Of a stretch of 64,000 nt of DNA, positions 1-9,444 are shown piece after piece. This DNA comes from Flavobacterium sp. (GTDB lineage: Bacteria; Bacteroidota; Bacteroidia; Flavobacteriales; Flavobacteriaceae), in NCBI RefSeq assembly GCF_027490375.1, contig NZ_JAIXYH010000040.1, positions 62,001 to 126,000 on the forward strand, read 5' to 3'. The notes below the pieces were generated by a model that was given only the letters and a program-made list of their open reading frames with translations, made no database searches and was not told the DNA's origin. The position numbers and the translations under genes were made by a program. Positions within the stretch are counted from its first letter, which is position 1. Each line of letters begins with the position of its first letter.

Positions 1-370
1 GAGGTAGGCGTGCTGGCCGTAGCTACAATGGCAAACGAAAGCTGGTCTGGTTCAGTTGAAGTAAACGAACCTGAAACGATACCCGCAGCAGTAATGGGTA
101 ATCGAAGCTGCGGGCAGACGTTATCGAGGAAGCGTTGGCAACAATTTTTCAAAACACGGATTGCACCCGAGCCTCCAGCCGAACAGACGAAGTAAATCCG
201 CGCTATCGAATCAATAAAACAGCTGTGTTTTTCTCAAAAAGACGCATCTTGTTTTATCTGTGCATTTTAGATAACTTTAGACCCTATTAATTATTGAGCT
301 ACATAGTAGTAAAAACATAAAGCGTAGTAGGAAATATAAAGAGTTTTAGCAACAATTTATATCCGCACTC

Positions 371-659
371 ATGGTTATGACCTATGCTAATTATTCGAGA
401 GTTGAAACAAGTGATAGCAGGTTAACTATTGAAGCTTTAGGTAAAATGGCTAAGCATTTAAGTACGATCAATTACTAATTAGTGAATTTTGAAGGAGAAA
501 CTCCTAAAGAAATAGCTTTTGAAGATAAAAACCTTACTGAACGAGTTAAGCTCATGCACGAACTAGAATAAGAAAGAATGCGGATTTTAAACGGGTAAAC
601 ACTTTTCTAAAATAGAAAAATTTAAAGACTTTTTTCAAAAACACACAGCTAAACTTTAA
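371..659 (+). pseudogene. decayed XRE-family HTH regulator, C-terminal part
   Basis: Conceptual translation reads ..SRLTIEALGKMAKHLSTINY*LVNFEGETPKEIAFEDKNLTERVKLMHELE*ERMRILNG*.. then, after a frameshift, ..SKIEKFKDFFQKHTAKL*. This resembles the C-terminal part of Bacteroidota XRE regulators, interrupted by several stops and a frameshift. Confidence 0.6.
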
Positions 660-669
660 TTGTAAAAAG

Positions 670-915
670 ATGAACGCACACCAATTACAAGACGATAAAT
701 TAAAGATTATCAATTGGATTAGCCAATTGCAAGATTCTAGCCTTGTGGATAAATTAAAAGCAATAATGAGTAGTGCCGAAGATTCTACCTTAACAAACGA
801 GCAAAAAGCTTTGATAGACCAAGCTTTTGAATCAATTCAACAAGAGGGAACAATTTCGCACAATACCGTAATGGAAGAAACAAAAAAACGTTTTCCTCAT
901 TTATACGACCGATAA
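670..915 (+). CDS. putative antitoxin of a ParE/RelE-type toxin-antitoxin pair
   Basis: 81-aa ORF immediately upstream (3 nt gap) of a RelE/ParE-like ORF; typical flavobacterial antitoxin layout (..LKIINWISQLQDSSLVDKLKAI..). Confidence 0.65.
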   Translation: MNAHQLQDDKLKIINWISQLQDSSLVDKLKAIMSSAEDSTLTNEQKALIDQAFESIQQEGTISHNTVMEETKKRFPHLYDR

Positions 916-918
916 ACG

Positions 919-1212
919 ATGAGGTCAATTTTATGGTCTGAACCATCTAAATTCGATTATTGGGATAATATTGATTATTTACAACGTGAATGGACGCTTA
1001 CAGAAGTGTATGCTTTCATAGATAAAACCAACGAAGTTTTAGACTTATTAGCCAAAGAAAACCTAACTTTTCAACCTACCAATTACAAAGACACTTTTCA
1101 AGTGCCTATTATAAAACAGATAACACTTTACTACCACATAAATCAAAATAAAGATATCGAACTCTTGCGTTTTTGGAACAATTACCAAAACCCTTCTAAA
1201 TTGAGATTATAA
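919..1212 (+). CDS. RelE/ParE superfamily toxin
   Basis: 97 aa; SKFDYWDNIDYLQREWTLTEVYAFIDKTNEVLDLL and C-terminal ELLRFWNNYQNPSKL match the general pattern of ParE/RelE toxins in Bacteroidota. Confidence 0.75.
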   Translation: MRSILWSEPSKFDYWDNIDYLQREWTLTEVYAFIDKTNEVLDLLAKENLTFQPTNYKDTFQVPIIKQITLYYHINQNKDIELLRFWNNYQNPSKLRL

Positions 1213-1336
1213 AATACAAAGCCATTAAACACTTGGTTTTATATTTCATAATCGATCAAATTGCATGCAAGCTTAAAAAGTATCGAAGGAAATCTGTACA
1301 CGCAGGAATTGATAGAGAACTAAGAACGTCGCAAAA

Positions 1337-2053
1337 TTAAATCGCCTGAAACCCCATTTTATTCAAGATAAAATTATACAGAGGTATCCTGGAGTTTTTG
1401 GGGTTCTTTAGCTTTTCTTCCATCATTGTTCTATTGCAAATTTCAACAAGCTCCGCGATTCTCGGATTGTTATTGAAATACCCAAACAATAGACTTCTAA
1501 TACATTGATTATCAAAATCAGCCCAATTAATATTATGTTTTTTTACAAAACCATTGGATAATATTTCGTCATTAATGGTTTTATCCGCTTTTTCAATTGT
1601 GCCATACTTTTCCTCAATATCTAAAAGACACTTTTCATAATATTCCCTCTGTAAATAAGCCGATACAAGATCGGGGGTTTCTTCTACTTGTTGTCTAGTG
1701 AAGATACTGTAAATTCCATCAGGATAGCTATTTTCGCCGTAAAGATTCTGAACATAAAATAGGCCAAAACCAGAAATAACGTTAACTTTTTTATCATCAC
1801 TGTCGTAAAACAAAAAAACGTCTTTTTCAAAACAATCAACAAAAAATGTATTAATCGATGTAAAACTAATATTAAAGTTACAAGAAGTGTTATAAACGTT
1901 GGCTTTTGAAACATAAAAACAACCGAAACTAAATACAATTTCAGCATCAATATTAGTTTGTTTGAACACTATGTTTTTATCTTTTTTTAGAAAACCTACG
2001 CTAACTAGAAAATTAAAAAATGTGTGTTCAATATTGTTAACGAAACTTTTCAC
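1337..2053 (-). CDS. hypothetical protein
   Basis: 238-aa intact ORF on the same strand as, and 107 nt downstream of, the SLATT-protease gene; no family recognised. Confidence 0.6.
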   Translation of the reverse strand: MKSFVNNIEHTFFNFLVSVGFLKKDKNIVFKQTNIDAEIVFSFGCFYVSKANVYNTSCNFNISFTSINTFFVDCFEKDVFLFYDSDDKKVNVISGFGLFYVQNLYGENSYPDGIYSIFTRQQVEETPDLVSAYLQREYYEKCLLDIEEKYGTIEKADKTINDEILSNGFVKKHNINWADFDNQCIRSLLFGYFNNNPRIAELVEICNRTMMEEKLKNPKNSRIPLYNFILNKMGFQAI

Positions 2054-2160
2054 TTTCTTCTTTTTTTGAGGTTAACTAAATGTTCTTTCCGCTTTCTTAG
2101 GCAGCATTTCCCCCTTTCATTACAAACATCTTTCCATCAAACCATCCCAAACATCCTTCC

Positions 2161-3633
2161 CTAAACCAACGAAATCGCAAACCGATCTACAATACTCGAA
2201 AACGGAATTACAAACGAACAACGTTCGGCATCGCCACCCACAACAATTCCTATAGGCGTGCCACTCGGAGTGAAAACCAGCGAACCCGAATCGCCTTTCT
2301 TTGAAAACGGTTCCGTACTTATGCCGTGAACCAGCAACATGCCATCGAGATCTTTGTAATCGGGCTCGGCAGCAGTGCCGTAGTTCAAGGTAATAGGTTT
2401 GTCGACTTCCGCAAGACGACCGTAAATTTTCTTGTAACCGCGCGTTCGACTGATTATACAAACCTCTTGGTAATTCTCGAAATTTTCGGCATCCAAGTAA
2501 ACCGGTTGCGCACTTATTTTCAAATGGTTAGGAAATAGCGACTCAAATTGGATCTTATCCGAAATCTGTACCAAAGCAACATCCATAGTATCCGATTTCT
2601 CGGCCTCCAATATGGTGCCCACAATCGTAGAGTCGGTTGTGATTATTTTATCGAATCCATCGGCGGTTGAAAACGAATTCCAACTCTGCGCCGGATGTTT
2701 AACGCTGTGGTAGCACGTTATAAAAACAAACGCATCGCCTTTTTTGCAAAAACAGCCCGCACTTCCAAAATCGGCAGTAGGTACATCGGCATTTTTCACG
2801 CCTGCCGACGGGCTGAAAATACCGTGCAGTTCAGCTTCCGACTTTTCCGTTCGAATACGGTACGCGATGCCTTCCAAATCCTCATGAGCAAATTTGAGTT
2901 TTTCTGGAAGATCGTGTAGCGCTGCGTGTAAATACAATGTTATGAGTCGGCGTTGATGGTCGGTTTCGCTGTATGATACTTCGGTTTTACTTTTTACAAA
3001 GGCATTAATCTCTTTGTTGATGAGCTTAATTTTAGACGGTTCGCCCACAAATTCCGTAGAAGCTATTGTTTTTGAAGTAACAACGGTTTCGGTGCGCGGC
3101 CCAAGATCGGCTTCGCTGTCTGAGACGATTTCCTTTTTGTAATTGTTTAGCTGGTTGAGGCGCAAATTGCCGATGTTCGCAATAAAAGTGGCAAAGGCGT
3201 CATCGTGCGACGGATATTTGAGATACTTCCCCGAAAGGGAAAAGAAATGTTGTCCTTCGATAAGCAGGAGTTCGGCGGTATGCTTGTAGCTGATCCACTT
3301 TTCTCGAAATTTATACGACTGCCGTAAAGCATTGCCAATAGCCAAAAGCACACTACAAATAGTTGCTATACCCAAATATTTGTCGTTTTCCTTATCTGGG
3401 CCCGTTGAAAAGTTAATAAGCACCGGAACTAAGGCGCTGAGTATGATTACGATTACATTCGACCAGTCGTTGGCGAGTAAATTCCGGTTGGCCAGTGTTT
3501 CCATTAACCGAACGCTAACAATAAAATCGGTTTGAATTTGTTTGCGCCTAATCTCGCTTATCGGTAAGGTTGCGAGTGCTTCTTCATAGCCGGTAATACG
3601 CTGATTGAGTAATTGGTCGAGATTCCGATTCAT
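2161..3633 (-). CDS. SLATT/DUF4231-like 2TM domain fused to trypsin-like serine protease domain
   Basis: 490 aa. N-terminal NRNLLANDWSNVIVIILSALVPVLINFS / IATICSVLLAIGNA / FREKWISYKHTAELLLIEGQHFFSLSGKY resembles the DUF4231/SLATT pattern. C-terminal TCYHSVK (His), DTMDVALVQI (Asp) and KKGDSGSLVF (Ser) fit a chymotrypsin-fold triad. Confidence 0.7.
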   Translation of the reverse strand: MNRNLDQLLNQRITGYEEALATLPISEIRRKQIQTDFIVSVRLMETLANRNLLANDWSNVIVIILSALVPVLINFSTGPDKENDKYLGIATICSVLLAIGNALRQSYKFREKWISYKHTAELLLIEGQHFFSLSGKYLKYPSHDDAFATFIANIGNLRLNQLNNYKKEIVSDSEADLGPRTETVVTSKTIASTEFVGEPSKIKLINKEINAFVKSKTEVSYSETDHQRRLITLYLHAALHDLPEKLKFAHEDLEGIAYRIRTEKSEAELHGIFSPSAGVKNADVPTADFGSAGCFCKKGDAFVFITCYHSVKHPAQSWNSFSTADGFDKIITTDSTIVGTILEAEKSDTMDVALVQISDKIQFESLFPNHLKISAQPVYLDAENFENYQEVCIISRTRGYKKIYGRLAEVDKPITLNYGTAAEPDYKDLDGMLLVHGISTEPFSKKGDSGSLVFTPSGTPIGIVVGGDAERCSFVIPFSSIVDRFAISLV

Positions 3634-3945
3634 AATGGGGAAGTGTAAAGCTGCTACGACAAATACAAACAGTAAAGACTTGTCGATTTACCTGTATTCG
3701 AATCAAAAATTGAGGTCAGAAATCAATCAAAATAATTGCTCAAAACTTTTGTAATTCAGGTTTCATGTACCAAAATAAACAGCTCATTTTGAGTAATCTG
3801 AACGTGGTTTTTGTCGAATTCAGCTGATTTGCAAATTGATATAACAATACTACTCAATTTCTCAGAGAAATACTACGTCCAAAATTGGTAATTTAATTCG
3901 AATGTGGAATATTAGCTTCCATTGTGAGCCGAAAAGCTAAGTTTT

Positions 3946-5313
3946 CTACCCTACCACGTGCCGCTGCGCATCCAAACTCTCGTCGTGCTGCGATAAATCC
4001 AGTCCAATTTTCTCGGATTGTTCGCTTACACGAAGCGGAATTATAGCGTTTGTAATGCGGTACAAAGCCAACGAACCTAGAAACGTAAACCCCGCAACCA
4101 AGCCCAAAGCCGCCATGTGGTGCGCAAAAACGCCCCAGCCTCCGTGCAACAAACTAGCCGATTCGCCTTGCGCAAATACTGCAGTAAGTATCATGCCCAT
4201 AATGCCGCCTACACCGTGGCACGCAAACACATCTAAAGTGTCGTCTATGCGTTTCATCACCCGCCAATACAAAATCGAGTTCGATACAATTGCCGTGATA
4301 AATCCAAAAAACATACTTTCAGGAATGCTCACAAATCCAGCGGCAGGCGTAATAGCCACCAAACCAACCACGGCACCAATACAAGCCCCTAAAGCCGAGA
4401 CTTTTCTACCAAACAACCGATCGTAAAAAACCCAAGTCATCATCGCTGCAGCCGACGCTGTTATCGTAGTTCCAAACGCCATAACTGCCGTTCCGTTTGC
4501 AGCCAAGGCCGAACCCGCATTAAAGCCAAACCAACCAAACCAAAGCATGCCCGTTCCTAAAATTACAAACGGAATATTTGTTGGTATATGTAAACTGTCT
4601 TTGCGTTTTCCCAAAACCAAAACGCCTGCAAGTGCAGCAAATCCGGCGCTCATGTGTACAACGGTTCCGCCGGCAAAATCTTTTACGCCAAAAAAGCTGC
4701 CCAATAAGCCCGTCGGATACCAAACCATGTGGCATAAAGGCGCGTAAATCAGCAAAGTAAACAAGCAAATAAAGAGCAAATACGAGATAAATCGCACGCG
4801 CTCAGCAAACGAACCGGTGATAATAGCAGGTGTAATCACCGCAAATTTCATCTGAAAGAGCGCAAAAAGCATAAACGGAATCGTCGAAGCCATTTTGCTG
4901 TGCGGCAAGATACTCACGTGATCAAAAAAGGCGTAGGTAAACGGATTTCCAACAACGCTGTAAAATTTCCCCGAAATCTCAAAACCTAAAGGTTCGCCAA
5001 ATGCTAACGAAAAAGCGCAAATCACCCACAGTAAACTCACTACACCTAAGCAAACAAAGCTCTGCAGCATCGTACTAATGATGTTCTTTTTGCCAACCAT
5101 TCCGCCATAAAAGAACGACAAACCGGGCGTCATCAATAAAACCAAACACGATGCGGTAAGTAACCACGCTACATCTGCAAACGACACGGCTTCTTCTGTT
5201 AAAAAGTTGTTGCGAATAGCCGATGGATCCGATTTCCAAAACAATCCTACCAAACTAAACAAACTGATTAGCGAAAACGAAACAATCCATCTTTTTTCAA
5301 TTTTTCTCATCAC
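3946..5313 (-). CDS. amt: ammonium transporter (Amt family)
   Basis: 455 aa; SFFYGGMVGKKNIISTMLQSF, HMSAGFAALAGVLVLGKR, FNAGSALAANG, CHGVGGIMGMILTAVFA. Confidence 0.95.
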   Translation of the reverse strand: MMRKIEKRWIVSFSLISLFSLVGLFWKSDPSAIRNNFLTEEAVSFADVAWLLTASCLVLLMTPGLSFFYGGMVGKKNIISTMLQSFVCLGVVSLLWVICAFSLAFGEPLGFEISGKFYSVVGNPFTYAFFDHVSILPHSKMASTIPFMLFALFQMKFAVITPAIITGSFAERVRFISYLLFICLFTLLIYAPLCHMVWYPTGLLGSFFGVKDFAGGTVVHMSAGFAALAGVLVLGKRKDSLHIPTNIPFVILGTGMLWFGWFGFNAGSALAANGTAVMAFGTTITASAAAMMTWVFYDRLFGRKVSALGACIGAVVGLVAITPAAGFVSIPESMFFGFITAIVSNSILYWRVMKRIDDTLDVFACHGVGGIMGMILTAVFAQGESASLLHGGWGVFAHHMAALGLVAGFTFLGSLALYRITNAIIPLRVSEQSEKIGLDLSQHDESLDAQRHVVG

Positions 5314-5640
5314 AACCCTAGTTTTATACGGGTCAAATCTAAAAAAGTTATTTTATAATTCAAACAAACCCTATTTTTGAAAGGGATTAATTTTTAAAAC
5401 TAATTTTTGAAGCTATTCCCGCTTTCCCTCCAAGTCCGCTTTTTCGCCGCCGTTTTTTAATGGCTTTCCCGCCGGCTTCCGTTGGGCGCCGCCGCAAAGC
5501 CTTAAAAAATCGCCACTCAAAATGCGGGCTTTCCGTCCAATCGGGGCTAAGAACGAACCGTTCAGCGATTTTCTACCTATAAAAGTGTGTGCGTTTGCGA
5601 AAAATTTTACTTTTACCCGTTGGTACACTAAAAACGGATT

Positions 5641-8589
5641 TTGAAAGTTTATATCCCAAAGAAAATTTACGTGAAGGCACATACGAAAGGTCTGTTGATT
5701 TTAGCCTTAACTGTTTTGATCGTTGCTTGTTCAACGCGAAAAAACAAGTTTGTAAATCGTCAATTCCAGGCACTCAACACCAAATATAACGCGCTTTACA
5801 ACGGCGAACTGGCTTTAGATAAAGGTCTCGAAGAAGTCAAACAAAAATACCAAGACAATTACTGGGATATTCTTCCCATCGAACGCATGCAAGGTGATGC
5901 GGCCGCCGGCGAGTCCGATAAAGCCAAACCAAAAAACACCAACTTCGAACGCGCCGAGCTTAAAGCCACAAAGGCCATTCAAAAACGCTCCATGAATATC
6001 GAAGGTAAAGAGCGTAACCCGCAAATCGACGAAGCGCACCTCATGCTCGGACAAGCGCGCTACTACGACCAACGCTACATTCCGGCTCTAGAAGCCTTTA
6101 ACTACATCTTGTACAAATACCCCGAAAGCGACAAAATTTATATCGCAAAAATCTGGCGCGAACGCACCAATATGCGACTCGGAAACGACGCACTCGCCGT
6201 TAAAAATCTAAAACAGCTCTTATCCGAAATAAAATTTAAAGACCAAGTCTTTGCCGACGCTAATGCTACTATCGCACAAGCCTTCGTAAACCTAAATCAA
6301 ATTGATAGCGCAACCGTACGTTTGGCAAAAGCTATCGAGTTTTCTAAAAACGACGAAGAAAAAGCGCGCTACCACTTTATTTTAGGTCAGTTGTACGAAC
6401 GTCAAGGCAAACCCGAATTGGCAGCAAACGAGTTCAGAACGGTAATCGACATGAAACGAAAATCGCCGCGTGTGTACATCATTCAAGCCGAAGCGAAACT
6501 CGCACAGCAATTCGATTACAAGTCGGGCGATACAATTGCGTTCATCAAACATATGGATGCCTTGATAAAAGATCGCGAAAACCGACCGTTTCTCGATGTT
6601 TTATACCACCAAAAGGCACTTTTCTACACCAAGCGCAAAAAGTACAAACCGGCAATCGAAAATTACAACAAGTCCCTGCAAATCGAATCAAACGACGATT
6701 ATCTGGTGGCCAGCAACTACCGTAATCTCGCAGGGATATACTTCGATTCAGCGAAATATCAAACTGCTGGTCAGTATTACGACAGTACTTTAACAAAACT
6801 AAAGCCCAGAACACGCGAGTACAAAGCCATCGAGAAAAAGCGCAATAATCTAGACGATGTCATTAAATACGAAGGCATTGCACAGCGAAACGACAGTATT
6901 TTAAATGTAGCCGCACTTTCGCCTTCCGACAGAAAAGAATTCTACGAAGCATACATCGAAAAACTTAAAAAATCCGACGCCGAAAAAGCGAAGAAAGAAA
7001 AAGAAGCAGCCGAGAAAGCCGAACGTTTAGCCGCACGAGACGGAGATAACTCCGACGATACTGCTTCGGAAATTCGCGCTGAATTACGACGCAACGATGC
7101 CCCAGGTCAAAACCTAAAAGACGTATCCGATAACAAAGGTGCGTCGTCAGAAAAACGACCCCGATCAACCGCAGGTGCAAGTGCAGGCGGCAAAGACGGA
7201 TTCTATTTCTACAACACCGTAAATGTTTCCCAAGGGAAAATCGATTTTAAAAAGATTTGGGGAAACAGAACTTTGCGCGACAACTGGCGTTTAACTTCGC
7301 TTACACAAAACAAATCGGAAATCGAAAAAGTTGATAAAAAGTCGGATTCGATTAGCGAAAAAGCCCAAGTCAAAGAAGTTGAAAAACCACAATACACCGC
7401 CGATTTTTATCTAAAAGGCGTTCCTACTTCTAAAACGGTGCTCGACAGTTTGGCCAAAGAACGCAATTTTGCCTACTTTCAATTAGGAGCCATTTATAAA
7501 GACAAGTTCAAAGAATATCAGCTTTCGGCAGATAAATACGAGAGTTTACTCAAGCAAAATCCAGAAGAACGCTACATTTTACCGGCGCTTTACAATCTGT
7601 ACAAAGATTATATGGAAATTAATCCATCCAAAGCGCAAGCCATTAAAGACCGCATTATTGCCAGCTATCCGAACAGCAGATATGCGCAAATTCTTCAAAA
7701 TCCGGAATTAGCTACCGGAAACGAAGCCATGACGGGCGAGGAAGTGTATAATGAACTTTTCGAGCAGTTCAGAAACGGCGATTACATCCGTTTGGCGCCA
7801 AAGATTGATGCAGCTATTTCGCAATTTACAGGTGAGGAAATCATTCCGAAGCTCGAGTTATTAAAGGCAACCAATGCCGGAAAACTCAACGGAGTTACAG
7901 CGTACAAAGCTGGGTTGAATTTCGTAGCACTCAATTTTCCAACAACAGGCGAGGGCAAAGAAGCCGAAGAATTGTTGCGTGCCGACATTCCGATTTTGGA
8001 AGATATGGAGTACGATGATTTTAAGCCAACAACCTATAAAATTTTATACAAAGTCGACGATCCCGAAGCCGAGTCGGTTAAAGCAGTTCGAACGATTTTA
8101 GAGACATTTGTAAAAGAACGAACCACAGACGCATTAAAGTTATCGGTTGACATTTACACACCAACCTCGTATTTTCTCGTGCTTCACAATTTTGAAAATG
8201 AAACAGCAGCAAAAGATGTTGCAACGATTTTAAAAGAGTACAAAGACTATCAGATTAAGTTACCAGCCACAGTAATGTCGTCGGAGAATTATAAGGTTAC
8301 GCAAGTGAAAAAGAACTTCGAAACGTATCACTTGCCAAGACAGCCACGAGTGAAAAAGCCCGTGGTTATCAAACCTAAGCCTGAAGAGAAAAAAGCAGCG
8401 GCTGCTGCGCCAAAACCAAAGCAAGCCAAGCCGCAAACTAATCCGAGACAAAATCCAGGTATGCCGCCCGGCTTGGGTAACGCACCCAACCAAAAGCAAG
8501 CCGACAAAGGTTCTCGCAGCATTAGTCCTTCTCCAGACATGACCGACGATCCAGCAGGAGGAAATACGAGAACCCAGAAACCAAAATAG
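5641..8589 (+). CDS. sprE: SprE/PorW-like TPR lipoprotein (gliding motility / type IX secretion)
   Basis: 982 aa; lipoprotein-like ALTVLIVACSTRKN, many TPR-like segments, K/A/P-rich C-terminus; sits just upstream of ATP synthase genes as sprE does in Flavobacterium. Exact start (TTG/GTG) uncertain. Confidence 0.8.
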   Translation: MKVYIPKKIYVKAHTKGLLILALTVLIVACSTRKNKFVNRQFQALNTKYNALYNGELALDKGLEEVKQKYQDNYWDILPIERMQGDAAAGESDKAKPKNTNFERAELKATKAIQKRSMNIEGKERNPQIDEAHLMLGQARYYDQRYIPALEAFNYILYKYPESDKIYIAKIWRERTNMRLGNDALAVKNLKQLLSEIKFKDQVFADANATIAQAFVNLNQIDSATVRLAKAIEFSKNDEEKARYHFILGQLYERQGKPELAANEFRTVIDMKRKSPRVYIIQAEAKLAQQFDYKSGDTIAFIKHMDALIKDRENRPFLDVLYHQKALFYTKRKKYKPAIENYNKSLQIESNDDYLVASNYRNLAGIYFDSAKYQTAGQYYDSTLTKLKPRTREYKAIEKKRNNLDDVIKYEGIAQRNDSILNVAALSPSDRKEFYEAYIEKLKKSDAEKAKKEKEAAEKAERLAARDGDNSDDTASEIRAELRRNDAPGQNLKDVSDNKGASSEKRPRSTAGASAGGKDGFYFYNTVNVSQGKIDFKKIWGNRTLRDNWRLTSLTQNKSEIEKVDKKSDSISEKAQVKEVEKPQYTADFYLKGVPTSKTVLDSLAKERNFAYFQLGAIYKDKFKEYQLSADKYESLLKQNPEERYILPALYNLYKDYMEINPSKAQAIKDRIIASYPNSRYAQILQNPELATGNEAMTGEEVYNELFEQFRNGDYIRLAPKIDAAISQFTGEEIIPKLELLKATNAGKLNGVTAYKAGLNFVALNFPTTGEGKEAEELLRADIPILEDMEYDDFKPTTYKILYKVDDPEAESVKAVRTILETFVKERTTDALKLSVDIYTPTSYFLVLHNFENETAAKDVATILKEYKDYQIKLPATVMSSENYKVTQVKKNFETYHLPRQPRVKKPVVIKPKPEEKKAAAAAPKPKQAKPQTNPRQNPGMPPGLGNAPNQKQADKGSRSISPSPDMTDDPAGGNTRTQKPK

Positions 8590-8731
8590 TTTTCAATCCG
8601 TCGATGTTTGACGACATTTTAACACTAAAAAACAGAGAGCAAGACTAGGTTTCGTATCCCAGAAATAGCTGAGGCTTAATACCGGTTGTTCGGTTAAAAA
8701 GCGCTTGTCACATTGCTAACATACTTTCAAA

Positions 8732-8950
8732 ATGCAGCAGAATTCAAATAACAATCCCAATAAATGGCTTTTGCTCTCGACCATGGGAATCGAAATGTTT
8801 GCTTGGATTTTTGCGGGTCATAAGTTAGGCGAGTATGTAAACCAGCAATATCCGGAGAGTCCGGCCGATTATCACGTAATCTTCTTATTGGTCGGAATAG
8901 CACTCGCATTTTATTCCGTATTCAGAAAATTGAAAGATTTAAACAGCTGA
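8732..8950 (+). CDS. AtpZ/AtpI-family small membrane protein
   Basis: 72 aa; FAGHKLGEYVNQQYPE...HVIFLLVGIALAFYSVFRKLK; directly upstream of ATP synthase genes. Confidence 0.75.
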   Translation: MQQNSNNNPNKWLLLSTMGIEMFAWIFAGHKLGEYVNQQYPESPADYHVIFLLVGIALAFYSVFRKLKDLNS

Positions 8951-9336
8951 TGAAGTCACTTTTATTTAAATCACTAGGGATTGCTATTCTTTTAACGGCG
9001 GCTGCTTGGAGCGTACTGCTCGGGTACCACAGTGTAGCTTTCGCAGAAGTGGAAATCGTTGTTTGGCAGTATTTGGCTTTTTTTGTGTTAGCCGCGGCAA
9101 TTTGTATGAGTATCGTTTTATTGGTATCTCAGAAAAACTTTGATCAAACGGGCATGAGCTTTCTGGCAGTAACCACAGTAAAAATGATTCCTGCTTTTGT
9201 GGTAATTAAATTCGCGCGGGAGCAGATAAACGAAACCCTTGCTATTCAAATGGGTTACAGCGGTTTTCTTTTATTTTTGGCAATTGAGGTTTATTTTACT
9301 TACAGATTATTGAACAATAAACAAAAAAAAGACTGA
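8950..9336 (+). CDS. AtpI-like membrane protein
   Basis: 128-aa 4TM ORF whose start overlaps the previous stop (TGATGA); position preceding atpB. Confidence 0.6.
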   Translation: MKSLLFKSLGIAILLTAAAWSVLLGYHSVAFAEVEIVVWQYLAFFVLAAAICMSIVLLVSQKNFDQTGMSFLAVTTVKMIPAFVVIKFAREQINETLAIQMGYSGFLLFLAIEVYFTYRLLNNKQKKD

Positions 9337-9397
9337 AAGCTTACTTTATCAGCACAAAAAATAATTTTTAAAGCGTTTGTCGTTCTAATAAATAATG

Positions 9398-9405
9398 TAC
9401 CTTTG
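9398..9405 (+). promoter_or_regulatory. Bacteroidota sigmaA promoter -7 element for atpB
   Basis: TACCTTTG preceded by TTG with 18-nt spacer; 40 nt upstream of the atpB start. Confidence 0.55.
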
Positions 9406-9444
9406 CGCCAAATTTGAGAACCCTTAAAATTTGTTCCAAAACGT

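Noticed and set aside
10-195. 61-aa ORF at the left edge
   Set aside because: Frame is open to the window edge but the translation matches nothing recognisable; too short to call
5413-5682. 89-aa - strand ORF upstream of sprE
   Set aside because: Covers GC-rich repeat-like DNA and the sprE start region; no support as a gene
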